64,000 nt of DNA from Cyrtodaria siliqua (GCA_037043455.1 JAWPHD010000281.1:124001-188000); one strand, 5' to 3'; counted from the first letter of the stretch, positions 1 through 11,802 are shown. Program-made: numbers and translations. Notes: generated by a model not told the origin, from the letters alone.

Positions 1-507
1 CAATTTTGGTTCATTTGATAAGGCCTGTCCAATACAACTTTTGTGCAAATCCAACATGTGTTTTGGTGTTGTTTTTTCTTCCTAAAATCAATGAATTGTC
101 AACACAGTTTTGTATTTAGTGCAGCTATTTGCTTTTTTTAAGTAAAAGTAAAGCTTGAAGCATTATATACTGCTATACCCTAGACACTGTTGAATATACC
201 AATGCTTTTCAAAGAGAAAACTTTACTTTACTGGAGCTAATCGGTCATGTAGCATGTTAGCTGTAAATAAACAAGCTTTTCGTGCCTTTTTATTGATCAT
301 TTCGTGTTGGGAAAATACGTCCTTAAAGTTACACAGTCCCTATTTTAACTGCTAATAACTCATGCATATGAATGAGTCACGTATGAAGTAGTTTCAAAGC
401 GACGAACACCCCAAAAGTCGGTATATAAGCAGAAACGATGCGTATAATTTCCGTACAGGTATCATCGATAAATATACGGCTTCAAAATATATATGATAAG
501 AAATAGT

Positions 508-588
508 TGCCCTGAACGGGATTTGAACCACAGTCTTGCAACTGTAAGTTTTGAAAGATGTACACTGAACCACTAGACCACGGCTATT
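508..588 (-). tRNA. tRNA-like sequence with A and B boxes (degenerate)
   Basis: Read on the minus strand it has an A-box (TGGTCTAGTGG) and a B-box (GGTTCAAATCC). Acceptor-like arms GCCGTGG and TCAGGGC pair at six of seven positions. Spacing between the D arm and a candidate anticodon hairpin (ACAGT / ACTGT) is too long for an ordinary tRNA, so this is a tRNA-derived element or decayed tRNA rather than a working gene. The same sequence sits at 32077-32155 and 58269-58347. Confidence 0.4.
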
Positions 589-863
589 TATTGGTATGTT
601 GTAGCATTTTTAACACTAAATAGGCATTACGTAATAACAAACACGCGCGCACAAACTCATTAAGTGCTAAATAACAAGTCGAGATCTGGTTGTTTTGAGG
701 CGAAGTATTAGTTTCATATTGATGACTACAGTATTACACCAGGCAATGTTAATTAACACGTGCGGCAAGATGGACTACATATTTGATCCATCTTGAGTTA
801 CGTTCCAATATGTTAAGTTTTTTTGCCTCATATTAAATGGTAGTTAGTATACCATCTCAAATA

Positions 864-936
864 GCGTTATAGTTCAGTGGATAGAGCACCGGACTTGAAA
901 TCAGAAGGTCGTGTGTTCGAGCCCTGATAGAGTCTA
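864..936 (+). tRNA. tRNA-like sequence, TGA at anticodon position (degenerate)
   Basis: An A-box (TAGTTCAGTGG, canonical TAGCTCAGTGG in unit C) and a B-box (GTTCGAGCCC) are present with near-tRNA spacing, and TGA occupies the anticodon position. The anticodon and T stems pair poorly, and there is no long variable arm as expected for tRNA-Ser. It is best called a tRNA-derived SINE head or pseudo-tRNA. Counterparts lie at 32429-32501 and 58631-58705. Confidence 0.4.
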
Positions 937-2623
937 ACTTCTTTTCTGTAAAAATTACTGTTACATGTGTATAGATGTGCACTGGGCGATGTATATACAG
1001 TAAATGATTTCCTGCGCTATATTTGCTCGCTTAAATACCCTATTTCGACATGAGCTGGTGAAAATGAAGTTACAAATAAAGACACGCCTACAAAGAAGAA
1101 ATCGATTGATATAGAGACTCTGTAGCTTTAAACAAATCATTCGGATAGTAATGGCCTGCTCGGAAATTTAAATTTTAGCTTCAAGGGCTGTCTTCAAAGA
1201 CTGGAGGAATAATGTAAATGGAGGGAAAACAATTTTAATGAGCATGTGGCCATAGACTTATTATATTTGGAACAGGTCACAGTATAGAAGATAAAAACGA
1301 ATACGAATAAAAATAGATAAATTGCTCACCTCTTTACAAACAAATTCATTTACACACAAATAATCGTATTGTACATAATAAGACTATTTGCGTATCATGT
1401 AAAGTGTTTTATTTATTGTTTGACAGTTATTGTTAATCAGTTGACCTGATGTGATAACGGATCTTTTAGTATTTCTTTTTTATTTGCGCTTATTAGGTGG
1501 ATACCCTTGGGTGCTTATTTACAAATTTCACAGTTTACCAAAACTAATTTTAATGAAATTTTAAACTTTGAGTATCATGTATGTGATACTCATAAGGTTG
1601 ATTAACAATAGTTGCCCAATTCTTATCACATGAAATGTATTATTAGTAACTCCTGTACAAGCCAAAATGATAATTATGCTTTGATATGAATTATTGAATG
1701 TAATATGTTAATGTGCAATAATATCGTCTTCTATAATTCTTTTAGAATGGTGTTTACAATTCATGTTTTATGTATGAAATGATGTACTAATGTATGCATA
1801 TTTGATTGTAAACAATGAGACGGAAATCACCTATTAAACAAACTGTTTACATACAATTACATATATACATAATGAAATACGCACATTGATAAAATGCAAA
1901 CATCATTCTTTACAGAATTATAAGAGACGATTCTTTAAATGTATTCACAGATCATAAATGAAAATGACATATCTCTAAAATATAATTAAGTATACATAGG
2001 AACTTGCATAGTAGTCCTATGGAATAACAACACTACCATTAAGTAAAATATACAATATAATGCAAATTATGAGTTTATCTCTTAGTATCGGAATCAATAC
2101 TCATTTTATATACATTATAAAACATGAAATGACATTCCTAATCCTGATTCCTGAATAATAAGTATAAGCTTATAATAATCTAACGTCTTAAAGTGTATTA
2201 CAACTTTAGATAATCCACCGCGTTGAAATATTGATAGCAAAAGGGCAAAATTAAAATATATGTATTAAAACATCATTTATCATCTCAAACCAGATTTGAA
2301 GTTATATTATTAACTGATTATACAATATATCAAAATCGTAAAGAAATTAACCCGCCAAATAACGGCAAAATTACACTACAAAACCGTTTATCAGAACTCT
2401 CTCTAGGTGTTCAGGTCATATACTAATGTATATCTTGCCCATTAAAAGTATAAAACTACCGTAATATGCGTGAAGTGAATTATGAGTTGGTAACTCTTAA
2501 TTCGACGCTCCAGTTTGTTGGCTTGGCTTGGCTGGTTAAAGCCGTTTATATTGTGTCTATAGAGTTTGTATTGCATTTTTTTTGCATTCATTATTTTTCG
2601 CAACTTTTATTTTCTGTTTCAAA

Positions 2624-2944
2624 ATGAATATTATCCCTTTAGAGCCCCTTTCAGAAACTATTAATTTACGTTTAAGAGAGTGTATTAAACAAGTGAAAAC
2701 AATCGTGTTGTTTCATTGAAATTCGCGCTTTAAAATAATTAGTGAGCATGCACAAAAAGTGCGTTACTTCAAAGTGTTCTATTACCAGAATTTAGAGAAC
2801 GTCATTCTTCAAAGGAAATGCCGCAAAAATGAGAAAACATTAAATAAACCTGGCATTTTTTTCATAGTTATACCATTAAACTATAGACATTTCTATAAAC
2901 ATATTAATATAATAATGACCTACCATTTATATATTTATTTATAA
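2624..2944 (+). other. 321-bp frame split by one TGA, same length in units A and C
   Basis: ATG at 2624 opens a 31-codon frame beginning MNIIPLEPLS that ends in TGA at 2717-2719. The same frame then stays open for 75 more codons, including RYFKVFYYQNLENVILQRK. Unit C has the identical arrangement at 62078-62398 with TGA at 62171-62173, and unit B has lost it. The two copies differ at only about four bases, without indels, but all four changes I find alter an amino acid, which argues against protein-level selection. I do not recognise the sequence. It may be an old transposon exon or a conserved intronic element. Confidence 0.3.
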
Positions 2945-3346
2945 TACGTATAACAGTACCGTACAGAAAGTAATTTTGGTGTATTTTGGGGGCGATATTT
3001 GAGGAAAAATCAAGAAACATTCTAAACCAGAAAACGCATTAGTGAAAATAGATTTTAGAATAAAACGTTTACTGTTTTAACGTTAAAAAATGCATGAATT
3101 TGAAAACAGTAAGTTGTAGGAAATATTTTGGATTTGGATTGTTATTTTAATAATCATGAACGGCAGCTGATTAGTTTGGCTGCGTATATATGTATTCTGT
3201 TTTTATGCTTTATTTCTATCTTCTCAATGGTTTCAATTTTCAAATGTAATTTTACTAGTTGTCATATTTCGCAAAGCCCTCTTTATAAATATTGTATTAA
3301 TAAGTAATTAAATATTCTTAAATTTGTAGATTGAAATAACACTTAC

Positions 3347-3374
3347 CGTCTATCTATTGATCTATCCTAGGAAT
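3347..3374 (-). other. 5'UTR exon of secreted Gly-rich gene, copy 1
   Basis: Minus strand. It starts at the A of an initiator match (TCATTC) and ends in GACG before the consensus donor GTAAGT. It contains no ATG. The identical arrangement occurs at 34819-34846 and 62795-62822. The acceptor that would receive it lies left of the window, three bases before the start codon in the other copies. Confidence 0.6.
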
Positions 3375-3406
3375 GATGCCGATTGAAGATTCGGCTCCGT
3401 TTTATA
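3374..3406 (-). promoter_or_regulatory. Core promoter (TATA + Inr) of secreted gene, copy 1
   Basis: TATAAAA reads on the minus strand from 3406 to 3400. An initiator-like TCATTC places its A at 3374, 32 bases downstream, the normal spacing for a TATA-driven RNA polymerase II promoter. The same TATA-to-Inr distance is found in units B and C, and a consensus splice donor follows 28 bases later. Sequence conservation across the units extends well upstream. Confidence 0.6.
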
Positions 3407-4639
3407 CACTTCCTTTGTAACAGGAAGTACGCATAATAGTTATTCCGCCGCTAGGTAACACATCCGTCGAATTTTGTTGACAGCTGAACTGAACTTTATG
3501 CAACTTTAAGACAGTTAAATTGTAAAAGGAGTGTATTGAAGAGTATTGGCTGATTAGTATCAAATTAATGAAGTGATACTTTATGTAACTACATACCAAA
3601 TGGGGCATATTTTGCTTAAAATTATATGGAAATTGAATCTACGAATATTTGAACGCGTTTTATCATATTGAAGGAGCATATGAAATATATGTTCTAAATG
3701 TTCTATGAGTATTTCAAAATATTGTTAAATATGCATATAAATACATAAATATACAACACAAACTTATTTAAAACTAAAAATTATTATTTTCTTGTATCGT
3801 AATAAAAAAGAAATAAAATGACGAGCTACTTCTAGTTAAATTGTAAAAAAAATATGTTGGGAATATTTTGGTTCAAACAAAACCAACGTTTTGATAAACT
3901 ATATATCTGTCATCTTTTAACCCTCTACCTATAGAAATGTATTACATTTGATTGATGTTCTGTTAACATCATCATTTTTACCCTACTCTGTTATGTTTTC
4001 TTTTTAATCTAACAACGCTATTTCGTTGATACGTAGTTTAAACAATATTGTATTCACAAATATTGTATAATTTATATGGTGTATTATATAGACAAAATGA
4101 TTCAAAAGGGAGCTATTAGCTTGTATCAATTTGTTTCCTTAACATAATGCTATAACTGAAACACTTTATTTCAAAATCAGTAAGCCACACGCGCATGTGG
4201 TCATACAATATATGCACCTATATTTGTAACAGACGTAGCAAGATTCGTAGATACAAGTATTAAAAAATATCAGATGCAAAATAAACACAGTTGTACTGTT
4301 TATTTCTTTTCAGAGAACAAAATCAAAAACAAAAAGTAAGAAAAAAGATGCGACACACATGAACACGTCAGGATTTCCATTTGAAATTTCACGGAGAAGG
4401 TGACTAAACATAAATAAACATATCAATATCCATGTTATGAACATATAAGCTCATGCACATACTTTTCAAACACAATGAAAAATGCTCTGGTTGCATTTTC
4501 AAACGTTACAAACCAATAAAAACAATGAAATGACATGGAAGACGTGGAATTACAATTACGTCAAATCAATTCATTAGCGTTTTCCTTATTTCAAATGCTT
4601 TAAAAATATACACACTTAATGTTTTTATTTCTTAAAAAC
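3407..4639. other. Upstream flank of copy 1 promoter, no gene seen
   Basis: This is AT-rich sequence shared with 34879-36160 and with 62855-63945 in unit C. Short open frames differ between the units and look incidental. The only notable content is close collinearity across the three units. Confidence 0.5.
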
Positions 4640-5225
4640 AGGGTATGTTGGTGCACCATAGAACCTGCTTTAAACCCCCAGCGGCCTTTTTTGCCACTGA
4701 CAGTTCGAAGGCGGTAGTCCTATTGTCAACCCTTTTGTGTTTTTGATGTCTTATTTATTCATCTTTAAAAGTCTTCTGTGTTTCTGTTTGCGTTTCTGGT
4801 TGACTGTCGTCCTTGAATGCTACTTTTACTTTCGATTTGTATATCTATATTTACTTATATTGCCTATTAATGCTGCCTCATTGTTTAGAGAATAGATTAT
4901 GGCGGGGATTTCTTTATTTACACTGTCCAGTTTTACTGGGATGACAGTAGGGTAAGTGTGAGGTTTGGTGCACCCTAGAACCTGGTTTAAACCCCCAGCG
5001 GCCTTTTTTGCCACTGACCAATGCGGTGGCCCTATTTCAACCCTTATTTTATTTGTGACGTCTGACATGCCTTTATTCCTTATTAACATTGCCACACATG
5101 TTGTTTTTTTGCGTGTTTTGGGGTTGACTGTGTTCTGTGAAAGCTGCATTTCCAGTTCGAGTTTTATCCTTATATGTATACTCGTGTTGCTCTGGTTTTT
5201 GCCAGTTTGTTAGGGGATAGGCGGG
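4640..5225. repeat. Two tandem copies of a ~320-bp retroelement 3' repeat
   Basis: The sequence GGTGCACC..AGAACCTG..TTTAAACCCCCAGCGGCC recurs at about 4654 and 4967, each followed by TTTTTTGCCACTGAC and related downstream sequence. The matching pair in unit B is at 38025-38585. Diverged single pieces lie at 19610-19690, 24420-24640, 47050-47130 and 51420-51640. They adjoin the RT-like fragments below and are probably the terminal or 3' noncoding part of that retroelement, possibly pseudo-LTR-like. Confidence 0.5.
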
Positions 5226-5459
5226 GGTTTATTAATGTACATTTCCTACTTTTATTTGGATGATATTTGGGTAAACCAAACATCTCCAAATATCACAACG
5301 TACTGTCATACCAATGTAAACAGTGGGACAGTGTAAATAAAGAAATCCCCACCATGAACTATGCAATAACCAACAAGACAGCATTAATAGGCAATATAAG
5401 TAAAACACAAAGATGCTCGTATTTAAATAAATACAAAACAAAATAGCCTAGAAAGCCAC

Positions 5460-6260
5460 AAGAATGTACTCAATGACTTGGCAGAAGCCAGAGCAACAAT
5501 AGAATAAACCATTGAGGGCACGACAAGACAAGATTACAGACAAACATCAAACATCACCGTCCTTGTCGGCTTTAGGTAGACGTCATCATAGGGTCCACAG
5601 CCTGTCCGGTCATCGCACAATTAAAGAGGAAAGAATAGAAGCGAACTGTAAATTGGTGCGCCATCAAGCATGCAGTGCGTTGCAAAATGATAGGTTCATA
5701 ACCTCTTTCGAAAAACCTTTTAACAAGTTAAACAAAGATAGTATGATAGTGATCAAGACCAAGGATCTTACGAAATTTGTAAATCACATCACTATAGAAG
5801 TCAGATTGTGATAGTCCTTGTCGCAGAAGAGTTCTTAAATTTCTTTTATATTTGGAAAGAAGATCAGGGTTACGATAATTAAATGTTGCAAAGGTTTGAC
5901 GAAGTGTATGGTATGGAGTAGCTTTTGAGACACATAGCCCCTTAAGAAGTTGCTTGTGGAACATCCCCGTCTAAGTGGGGATAATTAACAATAATCAAAA
6001 TTAAAATCAACTCTCTTGTCGTAGATTTTGCTAATTATTTCACCATTTTCAATAAACTTTGTTTAGTTGAAGTTCTTTAGGACCTATATTATTAACTATA
6101 GTAGAAAAGAAAGGGTTGTCAGTGTTTAATATGTCACCCAGATACCGAGAGGTGTCATTAAAGACTTCAATAACATCTGCCTGTGTATCTGGTGAAAGAC
6201 TCAACATGAAATCACTTTCATAGCAATATAAAAACAATTCTGCGACAGGCGGTACATACC
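5460..6260 (-). pseudogene. Penelope-like reverse transcriptase fragment (unit A)
   Basis: Two disrupted frames continue one protein. At 6237-6049 the motif SRYLGDIL corresponds to the YxDD catalytic box, with Asp replaced by Gly. At 5964-5728 a thumb-like region contains YHTLRQTFATFNYRN and FYSDVIYKFRKIL. The unit B plus-strand fragment has intact YLDD and a following FLDLHLSI..KIYDK stretch, which suggests a Penelope-type or related RT; I cannot see a GIY-YIG domain. The element is dead: frames are broken, the catalytic residue is lost and the 5' part is missing. Confidence 0.5.
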
Positions 6261-6451
6261 CATAGGTATACGAACAATTTGTCTATAAACGGTAGTTCCA
6301 TACCTGACGAAAATATTATCTAATAGAAAAATAAGTGATTCACAATCTCCATGACAAGTGCATATGGCGATCATCATCTTGCCATATTTGCTATTTATGA
6401 TCCATTTATCCTAAAATCCTGGAAAATGAAAGGAGAATAATGTAATGCATA

Positions 6452-7788
6452 CGAGGAGCGTTCAAATATGAATGCAGTTTGGTGCATTTTGATTAGTAGT
6501 AAACAAACAACGCCAAAATAATTATCTCATTCCTTCAAAATATTCACCACCATGTGATATACATAATTTCAGTCTTCTAATCCAATTTTTAAAGGAGTTT
6601 TCATAATCTTTTCTAGTTATACTGGGCAGATACTGGAAAATAGCTGAACCGAGATTTTTACGTGTTTGATATTTTCTTCCGGCAAGGTATATTTTGAGTC
6701 TTGGAAACAGAAAAAAGTCACAAGGGGCAAGGTCGTGCGAATACGGAGGGTGGGGAAGCTCAACAACCTTTTCCTGTTTCAAAAAGTCGCGTACAATGGC
6801 CGCCTTGTGTGAAGACGCCGCATTGTCATGCAACAGCCTGACATCCCGCACACCCGTTGCTGGTCGGCGTTTGTTAAAGTATTTCTTCAAATTGTGAAGG
6901 ACCTTGCCTTTGTAAAATTTGGCATTTACGCATTTTCCTTTTGGTACGGCAATTTGAATGGCAGGACCTTGATTTGTAAAGAAAATGGCATACATGACCT
7001 TTCTGGCGCTCATGGTACATTTTGCAAGGTCTTTTGCTTTCTTTGGTGGCCCATATTTTATTCTGGATCTTTCGCTTGGGCTCATACAAATGAACCCACG
7101 TCTCGTCACCGGTGACGACATTTGCAAAAGATCGAGTGTCGTATTTGGGGAACTGTTTCAACAATGTTTTGGCCATTTTAACACGGGCAAGTTTCTGGTC
7201 TTCTGTTAGCAGATGCGGTATCAATCTTGCACTTATCTTTCTCATTTTTAAATCTCGCTTGAGAATTGTATGAGCAGCTCCTGCTGAGATGCCAACGCAT
7301 CGAGCTATTTGCCTGGTTGTAAATCTTGCATCAGTACCTACAATTTCTTTGACTTTTGCAACCATTTTTGAGGATGTTGCAGTTTTTGGACGGCGTGCAT
7401 GAGGAGCATCTTCCAATGAAATTACACCACTTTTAAATTTCTTACACCATCGAGTAACTGATGAATAAGACATTTCATTATTTCCATAAACAGTACATAT
7501 TTCATGAAATATGTTCTTTGCCCCTATACCAAGAATACAACTGTTCTTTATATAGGACCGTATTTGATCAGTGAAAAGTGACCTTTTCCCAACCATTTTA
7601 GCATTAGTGTACACGAGAAGACAGTGTTAATCGACCTATTGTAACAGCTAGACTGAACGAATTTTAACATGTGCGATATCAATTGAAAGTTTACACAGGC
7701 CTCTATGCGATACAGTTAATTATCTCGTGAAAATGGTGGATACAAGCGAGATATAACTCCAGCTGCATTCATGTTTGAACGCTCCTCG
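6452..7788 (-). mobile_element. Full-length mariner-type transposon with TA target duplication
   Basis: Near-identical terminal inverted repeats of about 26 bp (CGAGGAGCGTTCAAA.ATGAATGCAG) bound a 1337-bp element flanked by TA at 6450-6451 and 7789-7790. The unit B counterpart at 39742-39743 is an empty TA site in otherwise matching flank, so the insertion followed the duplication or is polymorphic. One transposase gene fills the interior on the minus strand. Confidence 0.9.
6522..7614 (-). pseudogene. Mariner transposase, one frameshift
   Basis: The likely start is the Met before VGKRSLF (7596); an upstream in-frame Met exists at 7614. The N-terminal half carries a helix-turn-helix DNA-binding region (SSVTRWCKKF, then TTRQIARCVGIS), a linker of the GRPR-like class (ARRPKTAT) and the first catalytic Asp in VTGDETWVHLYEP (residue 170 from 7614). 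A single-base shift near 7020-7030 moves the protein to the next frame. That frame carries LLHDNA with the second Asp and PPYSHDLAPCDFFLFP with the third. I count 35 residues between the second and third Asp, one more than the usual DD34D. It is probably inactive because of the frameshift, but decayed little otherwise. Confidence 0.85.
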
Positions 7789-7790
7789 TA

Positions 7791-8005
7791 ATATTTTCAT
7801 TTAATGCACGTATCCATTATTCTTTTTCTAGACAAATATAACTGACTCTCTGTAGGGCCACCGAGGTAGTATTGATAACACAGAGCGCGTCTTATTCACG
7901 TGTTCTCTATCAAATTTAAGCCCACATATGCTCGAAAATGAACAAATTACTTATGAGAGATAATATCAGTAAACTGCATAATATATTTACATCGTCGAAA
8001 TTGCT
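7791..8005. other. Left flank of satellite array
   Basis: This is non-repetitive sequence conserved at 39744-39956 in unit B. It contains a short ATG-initiated frame at 7938 that runs straight into the satellite. Nothing else is recognised. Confidence 0.4.
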
Positions 8006-11000
8006 TATATTTGTCATATTAACATGTGTAACTGTATTGTTTATATGTGTCATATTAACATGTTTAACTGTATTGTTTATATGTGTCATATTAACATGTT
8101 TAACTGTATTGTTTATTTGTGTCATATTAACATGTGTAGCTGTATTGTTTATTTGTGTCATATTAACAGGTGTAACTGTATTGTTTATTTGTGTCAACAT
8201 GTGTAACTCTATTGTTTATTTGTGTAATATTAACATGTGTAACTGTATTGTTTATTTGTGTAATATTAACATGTGTAACTGTATTGTTTTATTTGTGTCA
8301 TTATAACATGTGTAACTGTATTGTTTATTTGTGTAATATTAACATGTGTAACTGTATTGTTTCTTTGTGTCATATTAACATGTATAACTGTATTGTTTAT
8401 TTGTGTCATATTTACATGTGTAACTGTATTGTTTATATGTGTCATATTAACATGTGTAATTGTATTGTTTATTTGTGTCATATTAACATGTGTAACTGTA
8501 TTGTTTATATGTGTCATATTAACATGTGTAACTGTATTGTTTATATGAGTAATATTAACATGTGTAACTGTATTGTTTATTTGTGTCATATTAACATGTA
8601 TAACTGTATTGTTTATTTGTATCATATTCAAATGTCTAACTATATTGTGTATTTGTGTCATATTAACAAGTAAACTGTATTGTTTATTTGTGTCATATTA
8701 ACATGTTTATCTGTATTTTTCATTTTTGTCATATCAACATGTGTAACTGTATTGTTTATTTGTGTCATATTAACATGTGTAACTGTATTGTTTATTTGTG
8801 TCATATTAGCATGTGCAACTGTATTGTTTATTTGTGTCATATTAACATGTGTAACTTTATTGTTTATATGTGTCATATTAACATGTTTAATTTAATTGTT
8901 TATTTGTGTCATATTAACATTTGTAACTGTATTGTTTATACGTGTCATATTAACATGTGTAACTGTATTGTTTATATGTGTAATATTAACATGTGTGACT
9001 GTATTGTTTATATGTGTCATATCAACATGTGCAACTGTATTGTTTATTTGTGTCATATTGACATGTGCAACAGTATAGTTTATATGTGTCATATTAACAT
9101 GTGTAACTGTATTGTTTATTTGTGTCATATTAACATGTCTAACTATATTGTGTATTCGTGTCATATTAACAAGTATAACTGTATTGTTTATTTGTGTCAT
9201 ATTAACATGTTTAACTGTATTTTTCATTTGTGTCATATCAACATGTGTAACTGTATTGTTTATTTGTGTCATATTAAGATGTGTAACTGTATTGTTTATT
9301 TGTGTCATATTAACATGTGTAACTGTATTGTTTATATGTGTAATATTAACATGTGTGACTGTATTGATTATATGTGTCATATTAACATGTCAAGCTGTAT
9401 TGTTTAGTTGTGTCATATTAACATGTGCAACAGTATAGTTGATATGTGTCATATTAACATGTGCAACTGTATTGTTTATTTGTGTCATATTAACATGTGC
9501 AACTTTATTGTTTATATGTGTCATATTAACATGTTTAATTTAATTGTTTATTTGTGTCATATTAACATGTCCAGCTGTATTGTTTAGTTGTGTCATATTA
9601 ACATGTGCAACAGTATAGTTGATATGTGTCATATTAACATGTGCAACTGTATTGTTTATTTGTGTCATATTAACATGTGTAACTTTATTGTTTATATGTG
9701 TCATATTAACACGTTTAATTTAATTGTTTATTTGTGTCATATTAACATGTCCAGCTGTATTGTTTAGTTGTGTCATATTAACATGTGCAACAGTATAGTT
9801 GATATGTGTCATATTAACATGTTTAACTGTATTGTTTACTTTTGTCATATCAACATGTGTCACTGAATTGTTTATTTGTGTCATATTAACATGTGTAACT
9901 GCATTGTTTATTTTAGTCATATTAACATGTGTAACTGTGTTGTTTATATGTATCATATTAACAAGTGTAACTGTATTGTTTGTATGTGTAATATTAACAT
10001 GTGTAACTCTATTCTTTATTTGTGTAATATTAACATGTGTAACTGTATTGTTTATTTGTGTCATATTAACATTTGTAACTGTTTTAGTTATTTGTGTAAT
10101 ATTAACATGTGTAACTGTATTGTTTATTTGTGTAATATTAACATGTTTAACTGTATTGTTTATTTGTTTAATATTAACATGTGTAACTGTATTGTTTATT
10201 TGTGATTTATTAACATGTGCAACTGTATTGTTTATTTGTGTCATATTAGCATGTGTAACTGTCTTGTTTATTTGTGTTATATTAACATGTGTAACTGTAT
10301 CGTTTATTCGTGTCAGTATTGTTTATTTGTGTCATATTAACATGTGTAACAGTTTTGTTTATATGTGTATGTGTCATATTAACAAGTGTAACTGTATTGT
10401 TTATTTGTGTCATATTGACATGTTTAACTGTATTGTTTATTTGTGTCATATTAACATGTTTAACTGTATAGTTTATATGTGTAATACTTACATGTGTAAT
10501 TGTATTATTTATTTGTGTAATATTAACATGTGTAACAGTTTTGTTTATATGTGTATGTGTCATATTAACAAGTGTAACTGTATTGTTTATTTGTGTCATA
10601 TTAACATGTTTAACTGTATTGTTTATTTGTGTCATATTACCATGTTTAACTGTATTGTTTATTTGTGTCATATTAACATGTGTAACTGTATTGTTTATTT
10701 GTGTAATATTAACTTGTGTAACTGTATTGTTTATTTCTGTCATATTAACATGTGTAACTGTATTGTTTATATGTATCATATTAACATGTGTAACTGTATT
10801 GTTTATACGTGTCATATTAACATGTTTAACTGTATTGTTTTTTTCTGTCATATTAACATGTGTAACAGAATTGTTTATTTGTGTCGTATTAACATGTGTA
10901 ACGGTATTGTTTATTTGTGTAATATTGACATGTGTAACTGTCTTGTTTATATGTGTAATATTAACATGTGTAACTGTATTGTTTATTGGTGTCATATTAA

Positions 11001-11576
11001 CCTGTTTAACTGTATTGTTTATTTGTGTCATATTAGCATGTGTAACTGTCTTGTTTATTTGTGTTATATTAACATGTGTAACTGTATCGTTTATTTGTGT
11101 CAGTATTGTTTATTTGTGTCATATTAACATGTGTAACTGTATTGTTTATTTGTGTCATATTAACATGTGTAACTGTACTGTTTATTTCTGTCATATTAAC
11201 ATGTGTAACTGTATTGTTTATATGTGTCAACATGTGTAACTCTATTGTTTATTTGTGTAATATTAACATGTGTAACTGTAGTGTTTATTTCTGTCATATT
11301 AACATGTTTAACTGTATTGTTTATATGTGTAATATTAACATGTGTAACTGTATTGTTTATTTCTGTCATATTAACATGTTTAACTGTATTGTTTATTTGT
11401 GTCATATTGACATGTGTAACTGCATTGTTTATTTGTGTCATATTAACATGTGTAACAGTATTGTTTATTTGTGTCATATTGACATGTGTAAAACTATTGT
11501 TTATTTGTGTCATATTAACATTTGTAACTCTATTGTTTATTTGTGTCATATTAACATGTGTAACTGTATTGTTTAT
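8006..11576. repeat. 36-bp satellite array, about 99 units
   Basis: The monomer begins CATGTGTAACTGTATTG and ends GTGTCATATTAA, with a variable TTTATTTGT or TTTATATGT middle. Point variants such as TTTAACTG, CTCTATTG and GTGTAATATTAA are scattered along the array. Because 36 is a multiple of three and the monomer lacks stops in two forward and one reverse frame, long open frames of up to 442 codons arise on both strands. A 180-bp (five-monomer) higher-order period is visible at 9421-9800. An irregular half unit (GTGTCAGTATTG) recurs at about 10313 and 11098. The unit B array at 39957-40969 has only about 28 units between the same flanks. Confidence 0.95.
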
Positions 11577-11802
11577 CGAATATTTAATGCAATCATTATA
11601 CCTTAGCGGTTGTGTAAAGGCCAGAGCCGTTATTTGATATCGGCACTTACGTATACATTGACTATTGTGTTTAAATTCGATCATTATTGATTGCATTATA
11701 TAAAGGTGACTTATAGGCCCATGGGTCCGGGTGTTGTTGTAACTGCTCTTGTAAAATGTATTATTTATATTGTTATACATATATGCCACTACAATAAATA
11801 CT
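11577..11802. other. Right flank of satellite array
   Basis: Sequence shared with 40970-41180 in unit B, starting GTTTATCGAA. No gene is seen. Confidence 0.4.

Larger units (their letters stand above)
1..3346 (-). other. Intron 1 of the off-edge secreted-gene copy (unit A)
   Basis: By comparison with units B and C this stretch is intron 1 of the gene whose promoter is at 3374-3406 and whose coding exons lie left of the window. Its donor (G|GTAAGT, minus strand) is at 3346-3341. Apart from the two tRNA-like sequences, a conserved TATA-bearing block (2349-2560) and a stop-interrupted frame (2624-2944), I see no gene in it. The first 345 bases belong to a dispersed G-rich repeat family also present at 13640-14170. 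Confidence 0.6.

Noticed and set aside
4826..5149. 107-codon reverse frame in the 320-bp repeat
   Set aside because: It spans the noncoding terminal repeats of the retroelement, differs in length from the unit B version (38192-38413), and has no recognisable domain.
9799..11127. 442-codon forward open frame and many others in the 36-bp satellite
   Set aside because: The period is divisible by three and the monomer lacks stops in three of six frames, so open frames are expected on both strands. They begin and end at array irregularities.
8006..11576. CRISPR-like array
   Set aside because: Monomers are contiguous with no unique spacers, and the host is eukaryotic.
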